A stretch of DNA of 6,615 nt from Patescibacteria group bacterium (GCA_004298345.1 SCTV01000048.1:1-6615); one strand, 5' to 3'; numbered from the stretch's first letter, positions 1-6,615 are shown. The notes: generated by a model not told the origin, from the letters alone. Numbers and translations are program-made.

Positions 1-2761
1 TGCCGAAGCTAAAGGCAAAAACTATTTCGGAGCAAAAATTATTCCTGCTCGAGGTGTGTGGATTGAAATCGAAAGCGATCCTGACGGTGTCATCTATGTG
101 CGTATTGATCGAAAGAGAAAATTTGCAGTTACTTCACTCATGCGAGCTCTCGGTGCGGGAAGCAATGCTGACATCCTTACTCTTTTCAAGGGGAATGACC
201 TTGCAAAGCCATATATAGAGACGACTTTGGCAAAAGATCATGCAAAGACGACCGATGATGCCTACATTGAAATCCACAAAAAGCTTCGAGATGGAGATCT
301 CGCGACAGCAGACAACGCTCGAGAGTTTGTGCAGGGTATCTTTAGTCCTGAACGTTACGATCTTTCAAAGGTTGGACGACTTAGATTTAATAAACGCTTT
401 TCAAAACCGGTTGATGAAAAATCAACTGACCGAAAAACCATTTCTGCCGAAGATATTGCAACTATCGTCGGACATATTGTTACCTTAAACAACACTCCTG
501 ATGCAGTAGAAGACGATATTGATCACCTCGGCTCACGACGAGTGCGATATGTCGGAGAACTTCTCCAGCAAAAGATTCGTGTCGGTATGTCACAGATGAA
601 GAGAAATATTCAGGATCGAATGTCTACTATTGATCCGGACACCTCTTTGCCTGTGCAATTTATTTCTCCGCGACCACTGCAGGCACGACTCAAAGAATTC
701 TTTACGACCAACCAGCTCTCACAGTTTATGGCACAGGAAAACGTGCTTCAGGAAGTTGAGCACCTAAGAACACTTTCTGCGCTTGGTCCAGGAGGTCTGA
801 CACGAGAGCGAGCGGGCTTTGAGGTACGAGACGTGCATACTTCTCACTACGGTCGCGTGTGTCCGATCCATACTCCTGAAGGTCCAAACATCGGTCTTAT
901 TTTGCGTCTTTCTGTATACGCTCGAATCAACGAATTTGGCATGATTGAAACTCCATACGCAAAAGTAAAGGACGGAAAAGTAACCAAAGAAATTAAATAT
1001 TTTAATGCGCTAGAAGAGGAAAATTTCAAAATCGCTTCTGCTGCAACTCCCTACGATAAGTCTGGCAAGATTACTCAAGACGAAGTTGAGGTTCGTGTGA
1101 ACGGTAACCCGGTTTTGGTGAAGGCAAATGAAGTAGACTATATTGACGTGGCTACCAACCAGGCTTTTTCTATCGCGACCGGTATGATTCCGTTCCTAAA
1201 CCACGATGATGCAAACCGAGCACTCATGGGTAGTAACATGCAAAAGCAGGCAACTCCATGTATCGTGCCAGAAGCACCACTCGTCGCGACTGGTATCGAG
1301 AGAAAAGCAGTGCTCGACTCAGGCCGAGTGATTGTGGCTGAGGAAGACGTGACCGTGACTTATGTAGACTCAAAACAAATCAAAGTAAAGAATGCAAAGG
1401 GCAAGGAAAAAGAATACACGCTCGTGCATTTCTCTCGAACCAACGGCTTTACCGCTTTTCATCAGCGACCGATTGTTGATCTCGGACAGAAAGTAAAGAA
1501 AGGAGATATTCTCGCGGATACCTCATCGAGTGATAACGGAGAAATTGCCCTTGGTCAGAACATGCTCGTGGCGTTCATGACTTGGTCTGGATCAAACTAC
1601 GAAGATGCAATTATTCTCTCAGAGCGACTTGTAAAGGATAGTAAATTTACCAGTATCCATATCGAAGAGTTTGTAGTAAACGTACGTGATACCAAGCTCG
1701 GTCCTGAAGTTACTACTTGTGATATTCCAAACGTCGGTGAAATAAAGCTCAAAAATCTCGCAGAAGATGGTGTGATTCGAGTCGGTGCAGAAGTGCGACC
1801 AGGAGATATTCTCGTTGGTAAAATTACTCCAAAGGGCGAAACTCAGCTAACTCCAGAAGAGCGACTCCTCCGATCGATTTTCGGTGAAAAAGCTCGAGAC
1901 GTAAAAGATACTTCAAAGCGAATCGAGAACGGCAAGCGAGGTCGTGTGATCAGTGTAAAGATTTTCTCTCGAGAAAAGGGAGATAAGCTCGAGTCGGGTA
2001 TTATCAAGAAAATTTATATCGAAGTAGCACAGCTCCGAAACGTATCGGTGGGTGACAAGCTTGCTGGACGACACGGAAACAAGGGTGTGATTTCTCGAAT
2101 CCTTCCTGAAGAAGATATGCCATACATGGCAGACGGAACTCCAGTGGATGTGATCCTTACTCCACTCGGTGTGCCTTCTCGTATGAACCTTGGACAGATC
2201 CTCGAGCTCCACCTCGGACTTGCCGCAAATACCCTTAATTACCAGGCTATTGTGCCACCTTTCGTTGGTGCTACCGATGCTGAGGTCAAAGCAGAGCTCA
2301 AAAAAGCTGGTTTTCAGGAAAACGGAAAAATGCCACTTTACGACGGACGAACCGGTGTCAAATTTGACCAGGATATTGCGGTCGGATACATGTATATTAT
2401 GAAGCTTCACCACATGGTGGAGGACAAGATCCATATGCGATCTATTGGTCCATACTCACTTATCACGCAACAGCCACTTGGAGGTAAGGCACAGGGTGGA
2501 GGACAGCGATTTGGGGAAATGGAAGTGTGGGCGCTTTTGGGTCACGGTGCAGCACATACGCTCCGAGAAATGCTCACGATAAAATCTGACGATATTGTCG
2601 GTCGTTCGGCGGCATTCGACGCGATTGTAAAGGGCAACAAGCTTAGTCTCCCAAATATTCCTGCGTCGTTTAACGTACTTCTAAATAGTCTTCGAGGTTT
2701 GGCACTGGATGTCGAGCTCAAGAAAGAAAAAACAGACGAGGCTCATGACGCGAATTATTAA
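1..2761 (+). CDS. rpoB: DNA-directed RNA polymerase subunit beta, 5'-truncated by window edge
   Basis: Beta subunit of RNA polymerase, one jaw of the cytoplasmic transcription enzyme; it binds NTPs and the RNA-DNA hybrid. The first full codon is at base 2, and 919 codons are present. The open frame continues upstream of the GTG at 56 (it encodes AKIIPARG then VWIE), so that GTG is an internal Val and the true start lies outside; about 150 N-terminal residues are missing by family length. Visible in order: lobe/protrusion (RIDRKRKFAVTSLMRALG); the rifampicin region 704-784 (QLSQFM...HLRTLSALGPGGLTRERAGF); CPIHTPEGPNIGL at 860-898; the active-site ED pair at 1601-1606; GDKLAGRHGNKG with its two Lys at 2057-2059 and 2081-2083 (E. 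coli K1065 and K1073); and the C-terminal anchor to beta' (GGQRFGEMEVWALLGHGAAH). Insertions SI1 and SI2 of E. coli are absent, giving a Bacillus-like core. Odd points are substitutions in the rifampicin pocket and at ETPEG. It stops with TAA 24 bases before rpoC. Identification is certain. Confidence 0.98.
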   Translation, partial: AEAKGKNYFGAKIIPARGVWIEIESDPDGVIYVRIDRKRKFAVTSLMRALGAGSNADILTLFKGNDLAKPYIETTLAKDHAKTTDDAYIEIHKKLRDGDLATADNAREFVQGIFSPERYDLSKVGRLRFNKRFSKPVDEKSTDRKTISAEDIATIVGHIVTLNNTPDAVEDDIDHLGSRRVRYVGELLQQKIRVGMSQMKRNIQDRMSTIDPDTSLPVQFISPRPLQARLKEFFTTNQLSQFMAQENVLQEVEHLRTLSALGPGGLTRERAGFEVRDVHTSHYGRVCPIHTPEGPNIGLILRLSVYARINEFGMIETPYAKVKDGKVTKEIKYFNALEEENFKIASAATPYDKSGKITQDEVEVRVNGNPVLVKANEVDYIDVATNQAFSIATGMIPFLNHDDANRALMGSNMQKQATPCIVPEAPLVATGIERKAVLDSGRVIVAEEDVTVTYVDSKQIKVKNAKGKEKEYTLVHFSRTNGFTAFHQRPIVDLGQKVKKGDILADTSSSDNGEIALGQNMLVAFMTWSGSNYEDAIILSERLVKDSKFTSIHIEEFVVNVRDTKLGPEVTTCDIPNVGEIKLKNLAEDGVIRVGAEVRPGDILVGKITPKGETQLTPEERLLRSIFGEKARDVKDTSKRIENGKRGRVISVKIFSREKGDKLESGIIKKIYIEVAQLRNVSVGDKLAGRHGNKGVISRILPEEDMPYMADGTPVDVILTPLGVPSRMNLGQILELHLGLAANTLNYQAIVPPFVGATDAEVKAELKKAGFQENGKMPLYDGRTGVKFDQDIAVGYMYIMKLHHMVEDKIHMRSIGPYSLITQQPLGGKAQGGGQRFGEMEVWALLGHGAAHTLREMLTIKSDDIVGRSAAFDAIVKGNKLSLPNIPASFNVLLNSLRGLALDVELKKEKTDEAHDANY

Positions 2762-2785
2762 TCATTACATAATCACACAAATACA
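2762..2785 (+). other. G-free rpoB-rpoC spacer without a Shine-Dalgarno sequence
   Basis: The 24 bases between the rpoB stop and the rpoC ATG contain only A, C and T. They therefore cannot hold a GGAGG-like ribosome binding site. The nearest purine-rich GAGG, at 2738-2741 inside rpoB, is about 45 bases from the ATG and too far to act. There is no hairpin or T-run, so no terminator separates the genes. I infer that rpoC is translated either by ribosomes re-initiating after rpoB or by direct binding to an unstructured A/C-rich leader. Confidence 0.8.
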
Positions 2786-5700
2786 ATGATAAAAAATAAA
2801 ACAACCGATGTGCATGATTTTGATGTAGTGAGCCTTAGACTCGCATCGCCAGACCGTATTCTCGACTGGTCATTTGGTGAGATCACCAAGCCAGAAACAA
2901 TCAACTACCGAACTCAACGGTCTGAGAAGAGTGGCCTCTTTGATGAGAAAATCTTTGGACCAGACAAGGACTGGGAGTGTTATTGTGGAAAGTATCGAGG
3001 TATTCGATATAAAGGAATTATTTGTGAAAAGTGTGGAGTAGAAATCACAAGGTCTATCGTACGACGAGAGAGAATGGGACACATTGAGCTTGCCACACCA
3101 GTGTCACATATTTGGTTCCTACGAAGCATGCCCTCTCGCATTGGTACTATTCTCGGTATGACGACCGCTGATCTCGAAAAGGTAATCTACTTTGCTGGAT
3201 ATATTGTGACTTCTGTTTCAGAACCGGCAAAAGAATCATTTTTGAAAGAGCTTGATTCTGAGTTCAAATCAAAGGTAAAGGCCGCTCAAGACGAAAAGAC
3301 CAAAGAGGCTCTCAAAGAACTTTTGATTAATGCAAAAAAAGAAATAGAAAGTCTTGTGCCAGGTGTGGTACTCGATGAATTGCTCTACCATAAGTATTCT
3401 GTAAAATACGGCACTCTTTTTGAGGCTGCTATTGGTGCAGAGGCCATTTATACCATTCTCAAAAATCTTGATCTAGAGAAACTTGTCGAAAATCTCAATA
3501 AAGAGCTCGAAGATGCAAGTTCAGTAGATCGAGAAAAAATTCACAAGAGACTCAGTCTCGCGTGTGCGATGGTGGAGTCAAAGATTCGCCCAGAGTGGAT
3601 GTTTTTGACTCGTATTCCTGTTATCCCACCAGCGCTTCGACCGATGGTACCGCTCGATGGTGGACGATATGCGACCTCGGATATCAACGACCTCTATCGA
3701 CGAGTGATCAACCGAAACAATCGTCTTTTGAAACTGAAAGAAATCAGTGCTCCTGATGTAATTTTGCGAAATGAAAAGAGAATCTTGCAGGAGGCAGTAG
3801 ACTCTCTCATCGACAACTCTATTCGTCATGGCAACAATGTTTTCTCATCTGTTAGCCAGGCACAAAAGCGATCTCTCAAATCTCTTTCTGACAATCTTAA
3901 AGGTAAGCGAGGTCTCTTCCGCCAAAATCTTCTCGGTAAGCGAGTAGACTACTCAGGCCGATCAGTAATCGTCGTGGGTCCAGAGCTCAATCTCAATCAA
4001 TGTGGACTTCCAAAACACATGGCACTTGAGCTTTTCAAGCCCTTTGTTATCTCACAGTTACTTCAAAAGGAGCTCGCATACAACATCCGCGGAGCCGGCC
4101 GACTTATTGATGACGGTATTCCAGAAGTGTGGGCGATTCTCGAAGATGTGATCAAAGATCGTTATGTGCTTTTGAACCGTGCACCGACCCTACACCGACT
4201 TGGTATTCAGGCTTTCAAACCTATCCTCATTGAAGGTGATGCTATTCAGGTGCACCCACTTGTTTGTAACGCATTCAACGCAGACTTCGACGGAGACCAG
4301 ATGGCCGTACACGTGCCACTTTCAGATGCTGCTCAGATGGAAGCTCGAGAAATCATGGCCTCAGATAAAAATATTTTGAAACCAGGTAGCGGTGAGCCGG
4401 TTGTTTCAAACAAAATGCTCGACATTGTGCTCGGCTGTTTCTGGGTGACCAAAGATATGGATAAACAAAAAGGTGAGGGTAAGTTTTTTGAAAGTCCTGG
4501 TAGCGCTCTCGTCGCATACAACTTTGATGCGGTAGGTATTCGAGCAAAGATTAAAGTGCTTGGTTCAGAAAGCGAAAAGTATGCGCAGTTTGGAGGCAAA
4601 GTATTTGAAACCACTGTCGGTAGAATTCTCTTTAACGCTGTATTGCCGAGTGATTACCCATACATAAACAAAGAAATTGACCGTAAGAAAATGACGGCTA
4701 TCGTGGACAAGCTTATCAACAAATACGGTATTGAGAATGTTCCACCAATCATTGACCGTATCAAAGCATTCGGTTTCAAATATGTAACTCGTTCAGGTAT
4801 TACTTGGGGTCTTGATGACATTGTTATTCCAGCAGAAAGAAATGAGATTATTTCAAAGGCCAAGGTTCAGTCTGAAGCTGTGGTAAATCAGTACAATGAA
4901 GGTTTGCTTACTGAAGAAGAGCGACTTCGAAAAAATATTGAAATCTGGCACAAGGCAAAGAACGATGTTGAAAAATTGATGCCTGCATCACTTGATAAAA
5001 ACGGCTCAGTGTACGATATGGTCAACTCTGGTGCTCGAGGTTCGTACTCACAGATTACACAGATGGCGGGTATGAAAGGTTTGATTCAAAATACTGCCGG
5101 CGAAACTATCGAACTCCCGATTCTTTCATGTAGTAAAGAAGGTCTTACTCCTATCGAATACTTTATTACTACTCACGGTTCTCGAAAGGGTCTTACTGAC
5201 ACTGCGCTCAACACCGCAAAAGCCGGATACCTCACTCGAAAGCTTTTCGTGGTAGCCCAGGATATTATGGTTAGCGAAGATGATTGTGGTACCAAAGAAG
5301 GTATTACTATTACCAAACAAAACGCACTTGGTATCGAGGTGGCAATTTCAAAGAGTATTCGTGGTCGAGTACTTGCTGCTGATTGTCTCGATGCAAAGGG
5401 TAAAGTACTTCTGCCAAAGGGTCATTTGATTAGTAAAGAGGAATCAGTGATGCTCGAAGAGGCGGGTGTGGATCACGTGGTAGTACGTTCACCACTCTCA
5501 TGTAAATCTCTTGATGGTATTTGTGCACAATGTTACGGTCTCGATCTTGGTAAAAACAAGCTTGTTGATCTCGGTGAAGCAGTAGGTACAGTGGCAGGGC
5601 AGGCGATCGGTGAACCTGGTACACAGCTTACTATGCGTACATTCCATGCTGGAGGTACTGCGTCTGTCGGTGGAGATATTACCGCCGGTCTTCCACGAGT

Positions 5701-6454
5701 GGAAGAAATCTTTGAAAAGCGAAAGCCAAAGAATCCAGCTGTAGTTAGTACGGTTGACGGTCTTATAACCGACATCAAAGAACTTGGTAAAGAAAAGATT
5801 ATTACGGTCATGCCTGAGCTCGAAGACCGTGGCAAGAAATCAAGTGCGATAGAATATTCTATCAACTATCGCCGTATGCCACTTGTAAAGGTGGGCGACA
5901 AAGTAAAGAAGGGAGATATTATTACTGACGGTTCAGCAGATATTGATGAAGTATTCAAATATGCCGGCAAAGAAAAGGCTCGAGAATACGTTATTACCGA
6001 AGTAAGTAAGATTTACGAACTTCAGGGTGAAGCGGTGTCTCGAAAACACATTGAAATTATTGTGCGACAAATGTTCTCTCGACTTAGAGTAAAGGATGGT
6101 GGCGAGACCGAACTCATGGTTGGAGATATTGTCACCAAGCACGAACTGAATGCTGAAAATGAAATTGCAAAGAAGGCAAACGGTGCAGAGGCAAAGGCCG
6201 AAGCGGTGGTGATGGGTATTACTGAAGTATCTCTCTCTCGACGAAGCTTCCTTTCAGCCGCATCATTCCAGCACACTACTCGAATACTCATAAACAATGC
6301 AATTCGTGGTAGTAAAGACGATCTCGAAGGTCTTATGGAAAACGTTATTATCGGACGACTTATTCCTGCCGGTAGTGGATTCAAGGGTAGCCCAAAGTGG
6401 AACATGATCGCTGAAATGGAAGCGAGGGATGCTGGTGAAGTGAGTGGAAACTAA
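2786..6454 (+). CDS. rpoC: DNA-directed RNA polymerase subunit beta'
   Basis: Beta' subunit of RNA polymerase; it carries the catalytic Mg2+ site, bridge helix, trigger loop, and the clamp that holds DNA and sigma. The gene is complete at 1222 residues, consistent with a form lacking the 188-residue trigger-loop insertion SI3 of the 1407-residue E. coli protein. In order: N-terminal zinc site C65, C67, C80, C83; clamp with an extra charged helical stretch at about 142-216; clamp helices that bind sigma at about 291-340 (ATSDINDLYRRVINRNNR); NLLGKRVDYSGRS; catalytic NADFDGDQ at 498-505 with D500, D502, D504; bridge helix 791-820; second zinc site C834, C906, C913, C916; trigger loop MRTFH at 950-954; and the switch/C-terminal region ending LIPAGSGF plus a short tail. 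The ATG start is chosen because LASPDRILDWSFGE follows at the expected distance and nothing upstream aligns. No Shine-Dalgarno is visible. Odd points are the swapped residues at bridge-helix 809 and 812 and FQHTT in place of FQETT. Co-transcription with rpoB is inferred from order and spacing. Confidence 0.99.
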   Translation: MIKNKTTDVHDFDVVSLRLASPDRILDWSFGEITKPETINYRTQRSEKSGLFDEKIFGPDKDWECYCGKYRGIRYKGIICEKCGVEITRSIVRRERMGHIELATPVSHIWFLRSMPSRIGTILGMTTADLEKVIYFAGYIVTSVSEPAKESFLKELDSEFKSKVKAAQDEKTKEALKELLINAKKEIESLVPGVVLDELLYHKYSVKYGTLFEAAIGAEAIYTILKNLDLEKLVENLNKELEDASSVDREKIHKRLSLACAMVESKIRPEWMFLTRIPVIPPALRPMVPLDGGRYATSDINDLYRRVINRNNRLLKLKEISAPDVILRNEKRILQEAVDSLIDNSIRHGNNVFSSVSQAQKRSLKSLSDNLKGKRGLFRQNLLGKRVDYSGRSVIVVGPELNLNQCGLPKHMALELFKPFVISQLLQKELAYNIRGAGRLIDDGIPEVWAILEDVIKDRYVLLNRAPTLHRLGIQAFKPILIEGDAIQVHPLVCNAFNADFDGDQMAVHVPLSDAAQMEAREIMASDKNILKPGSGEPVVSNKMLDIVLGCFWVTKDMDKQKGEGKFFESPGSALVAYNFDAVGIRAKIKVLGSESEKYAQFGGKVFETTVGRILFNAVLPSDYPYINKEIDRKKMTAIVDKLINKYGIENVPPIIDRIKAFGFKYVTRSGITWGLDDIVIPAERNEIISKAKVQSEAVVNQYNEGLLTEEERLRKNIEIWHKAKNDVEKLMPASLDKNGSVYDMVNSGARGSYSQITQMAGMKGLIQNTAGETIELPILSCSKEGLTPIEYFITTHGSRKGLTDTALNTAKAGYLTRKLFVVAQDIMVSEDDCGTKEGITITKQNALGIEVAISKSIRGRVLAADCLDAKGKVLLPKGHLISKEESVMLEEAGVDHVVVRSPLSCKSLDGICAQCYGLDLGKNKLVDLGEAVGTVAGQAIGEPGTQLTMRTFHAGGTASVGGDITAGLPRVEEIFEKRKPKNPAVVSTVDGLITDIKELGKEKIITVMPELEDRGKKSSAIEYSINYRRMPLVKVGDKVKKGDIITDGSADIDEVFKYAGKEKAREYVITEVSKIYELQGEAVSRKHIEIIVRQMFSRLRVKDGGETELMVGDIVTKHELNAENEIAKKANGAEAKAEAVVMGITEVSLSRRSFLSAASFQHTTRILINNAIRGSKDDLEGLMENVIIGRLIPAGSGFKGSPKWNMIAEMEARDAGEVSGN

Positions 6455-6456
6455 GC

Positions 6457-6476
6457 ACAATTTTTACTGAAATTGT
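6457..6476 (+). terminator. AT-rich stem-loop just after rpoC, possible weak terminator
   Basis: The arms at 6457-6463 (ACAATTT) and 6470-6476 (AAATTGT) are perfect 7-base complements, extendable by one U-G pair to leave a UACU loop. The structure starts 3 bases after the rpoC stop codon, where a terminator or 3' mRNA end would be expected. The stem is AT-rich and the sequence after it (TCCTTTAAC) is a poor U-tract, so efficient intrinsic termination is doubtful. It could instead be a protective 3' hairpin or chance. Confidence 0.3.
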
Positions 6477-6569
6477 TCCTTTAACTATGAGTGGAGGGAG
6501 GTAGTCACCAAATTCGTCGCAGGCATATTTTTTAAAGAAGCTTCGCAAGGCGGGCAGCCGAGACTGAGA

Positions 6570-6589
6570 AATTTTCTACCAAGAAAATT
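6570..6589. other. Perfect 8-bp AT-rich inverted repeat before a possible start codon
   Basis: The arms at 6570-6577 (AATTTTCT) and 6582-6589 (AGAAAATT) are perfect complements around a four-base ACCA loop. The right arm directly abuts the ATG at 6590. If that ATG is a real start, the hairpin would occupy the ribosome landing zone and could influence translation. There is no T-run on either strand, so it is not a typical terminator. It may be chance in AT-rich DNA. Confidence 0.35.
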
Positions 6590-6615
6590 ATGAGTATTCC
6601 GTCTACAGGTGCCTA

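Larger units (their letters stand above)
6455..6615. other. Intergenic region after rpoC, no supportable gene
   Basis: These 161 bases follow the rpoC stop and reach the window edge. They contain two short AT-rich hairpins, a GGAGGGAGGT tract at 6493-6502 and a GC-rich patch at 6541-6560. An ATG at 6590 opens a frame to the edge (MSIPSTGA), but it has no ribosome binding site and is too short to judge. On the minus strand a frame is open from the edge to a TAG at 6485-6487, but its cysteine- and proline-containing text matches nothing I recognise. No convincing tRNA, promoter or strong terminator is visible. Confidence 0.6.

Noticed and set aside
56..58. GTG as the rpoB start codon
   Set aside because: The same frame is open back to base 2 and encodes AKIIPARG, conserved internal RpoB sequence, so the gene begins outside the window.
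1913..2434. A 173-codon minus-strand open frame inside rpoB
   Set aside because: It lies wholly opposite conserved RpoB codons and its translation looks like no family; it is a by-product of codon bias in rpoB.
1499..6130. Recurrent GGAGATATT words (near 1500, 1801, 5672, 5911 and 6122) as a DNA repeat
   Set aside because: Each encodes a Gly-Asp-Ile in a K-G-D-I or similar protein motif, so the repetition comes from shared codons and protein sequence.
6022..6405. A 127-codon minus-strand open frame inside rpoC
   Set aside because: It is antisense to the conserved RpoC C-terminal region, with no recognisable domain or ribosome site.
1..6454. Alternative genetic code with TGA as glycine (as in Gracilibacteria or Absconditabacteria)
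   Set aside because: No in-frame TGA occurs in either gene and both end in TAA, so the standard bacterial code suffices.
6503..6531. A promoter with a -10-like TATTTT at 6526-6531
   Set aside because: No TTGACA-like -35 element lies 16-18 bases upstream (AGTCAC at the 17-base spacing), so the AT-rich word alone is not enough.
6590..6615. Start of a new gene at ATG 6590 (MSIPSTGA)
   Set aside because: Only eight codons are visible, there is no ribosome binding site, and nothing is recognisable; it cannot be supported from this window.
6485..6615. C-terminal end of a minus-strand gene entering from the right edge
   Set aside because: The frame is open for only about 43 codons and its text is explained by the GC-rich repeat-like patch and AT-rich hairpin; no family resemblance.

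Overview
The window holds the end of a bacterial rpoB gene and a complete rpoC gene on the + strand, followed by 161 bases with no supportable gene. These genes encode the beta and beta' subunits that form the catalytic core of RNA polymerase. The standard bacterial code fits, because both genes read through without in-frame TGA and stop at TAA. Arginine is written mostly with CGA, which is uncommon. RpoB and RpoC lack the large proteobacterial insertions (SI1, SI2, SI3). The rpoC start has no Shine-Dalgarno sequence. The tail contains a CTTCGCAAGGCGGGCAGCC stretch that resembles dispersed intergenic repeats I recall from Parcubacteria-like genomes. Together these suggest a Candidate Phyla Radiation (Patescibacteria) bacterium, possibly Parcubacteria. 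This placement is inference and no tree was computed.

Layout: bases 1-2761 are rpoB, cut at its 5' end by the window edge, with 919 codons present and roughly 150 N-terminal codons missing. Bases 2762-2785 are a 24-base spacer that contains no G. Bases 2786-6454 are rpoC, 1222 codons, complete. Bases 6455-6615 are intergenic, with two short AT-rich perfect hairpins, a purine-rich Shine-Dalgarno-like tract with no start codon behind it, and a GC-rich patch.

The two genes sit in the canonical rpoBC order, almost certainly in one transcript. Their products assemble with alpha and sigma into the polymerase. All core catalytic residues are visible: the three aspartates of NADFDGDQ in RpoC, the two lysines of the GDKLAGRHGNKG motif and the ED pair in RpoB, and both zinc sites of RpoC.

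This is an ordinary housekeeping locus, and I see no sign of an undescribed system. The points worth a second look are residue changes at near-invariant positions: the rifampicin pocket, the ETPEG motif, the bridge helix, and the switch 1 region. A roughly 40-residue insertion in the RpoC clamp, the CGA codon preference, the G-free spacer and the structured 3' intergenic region also merit checking.
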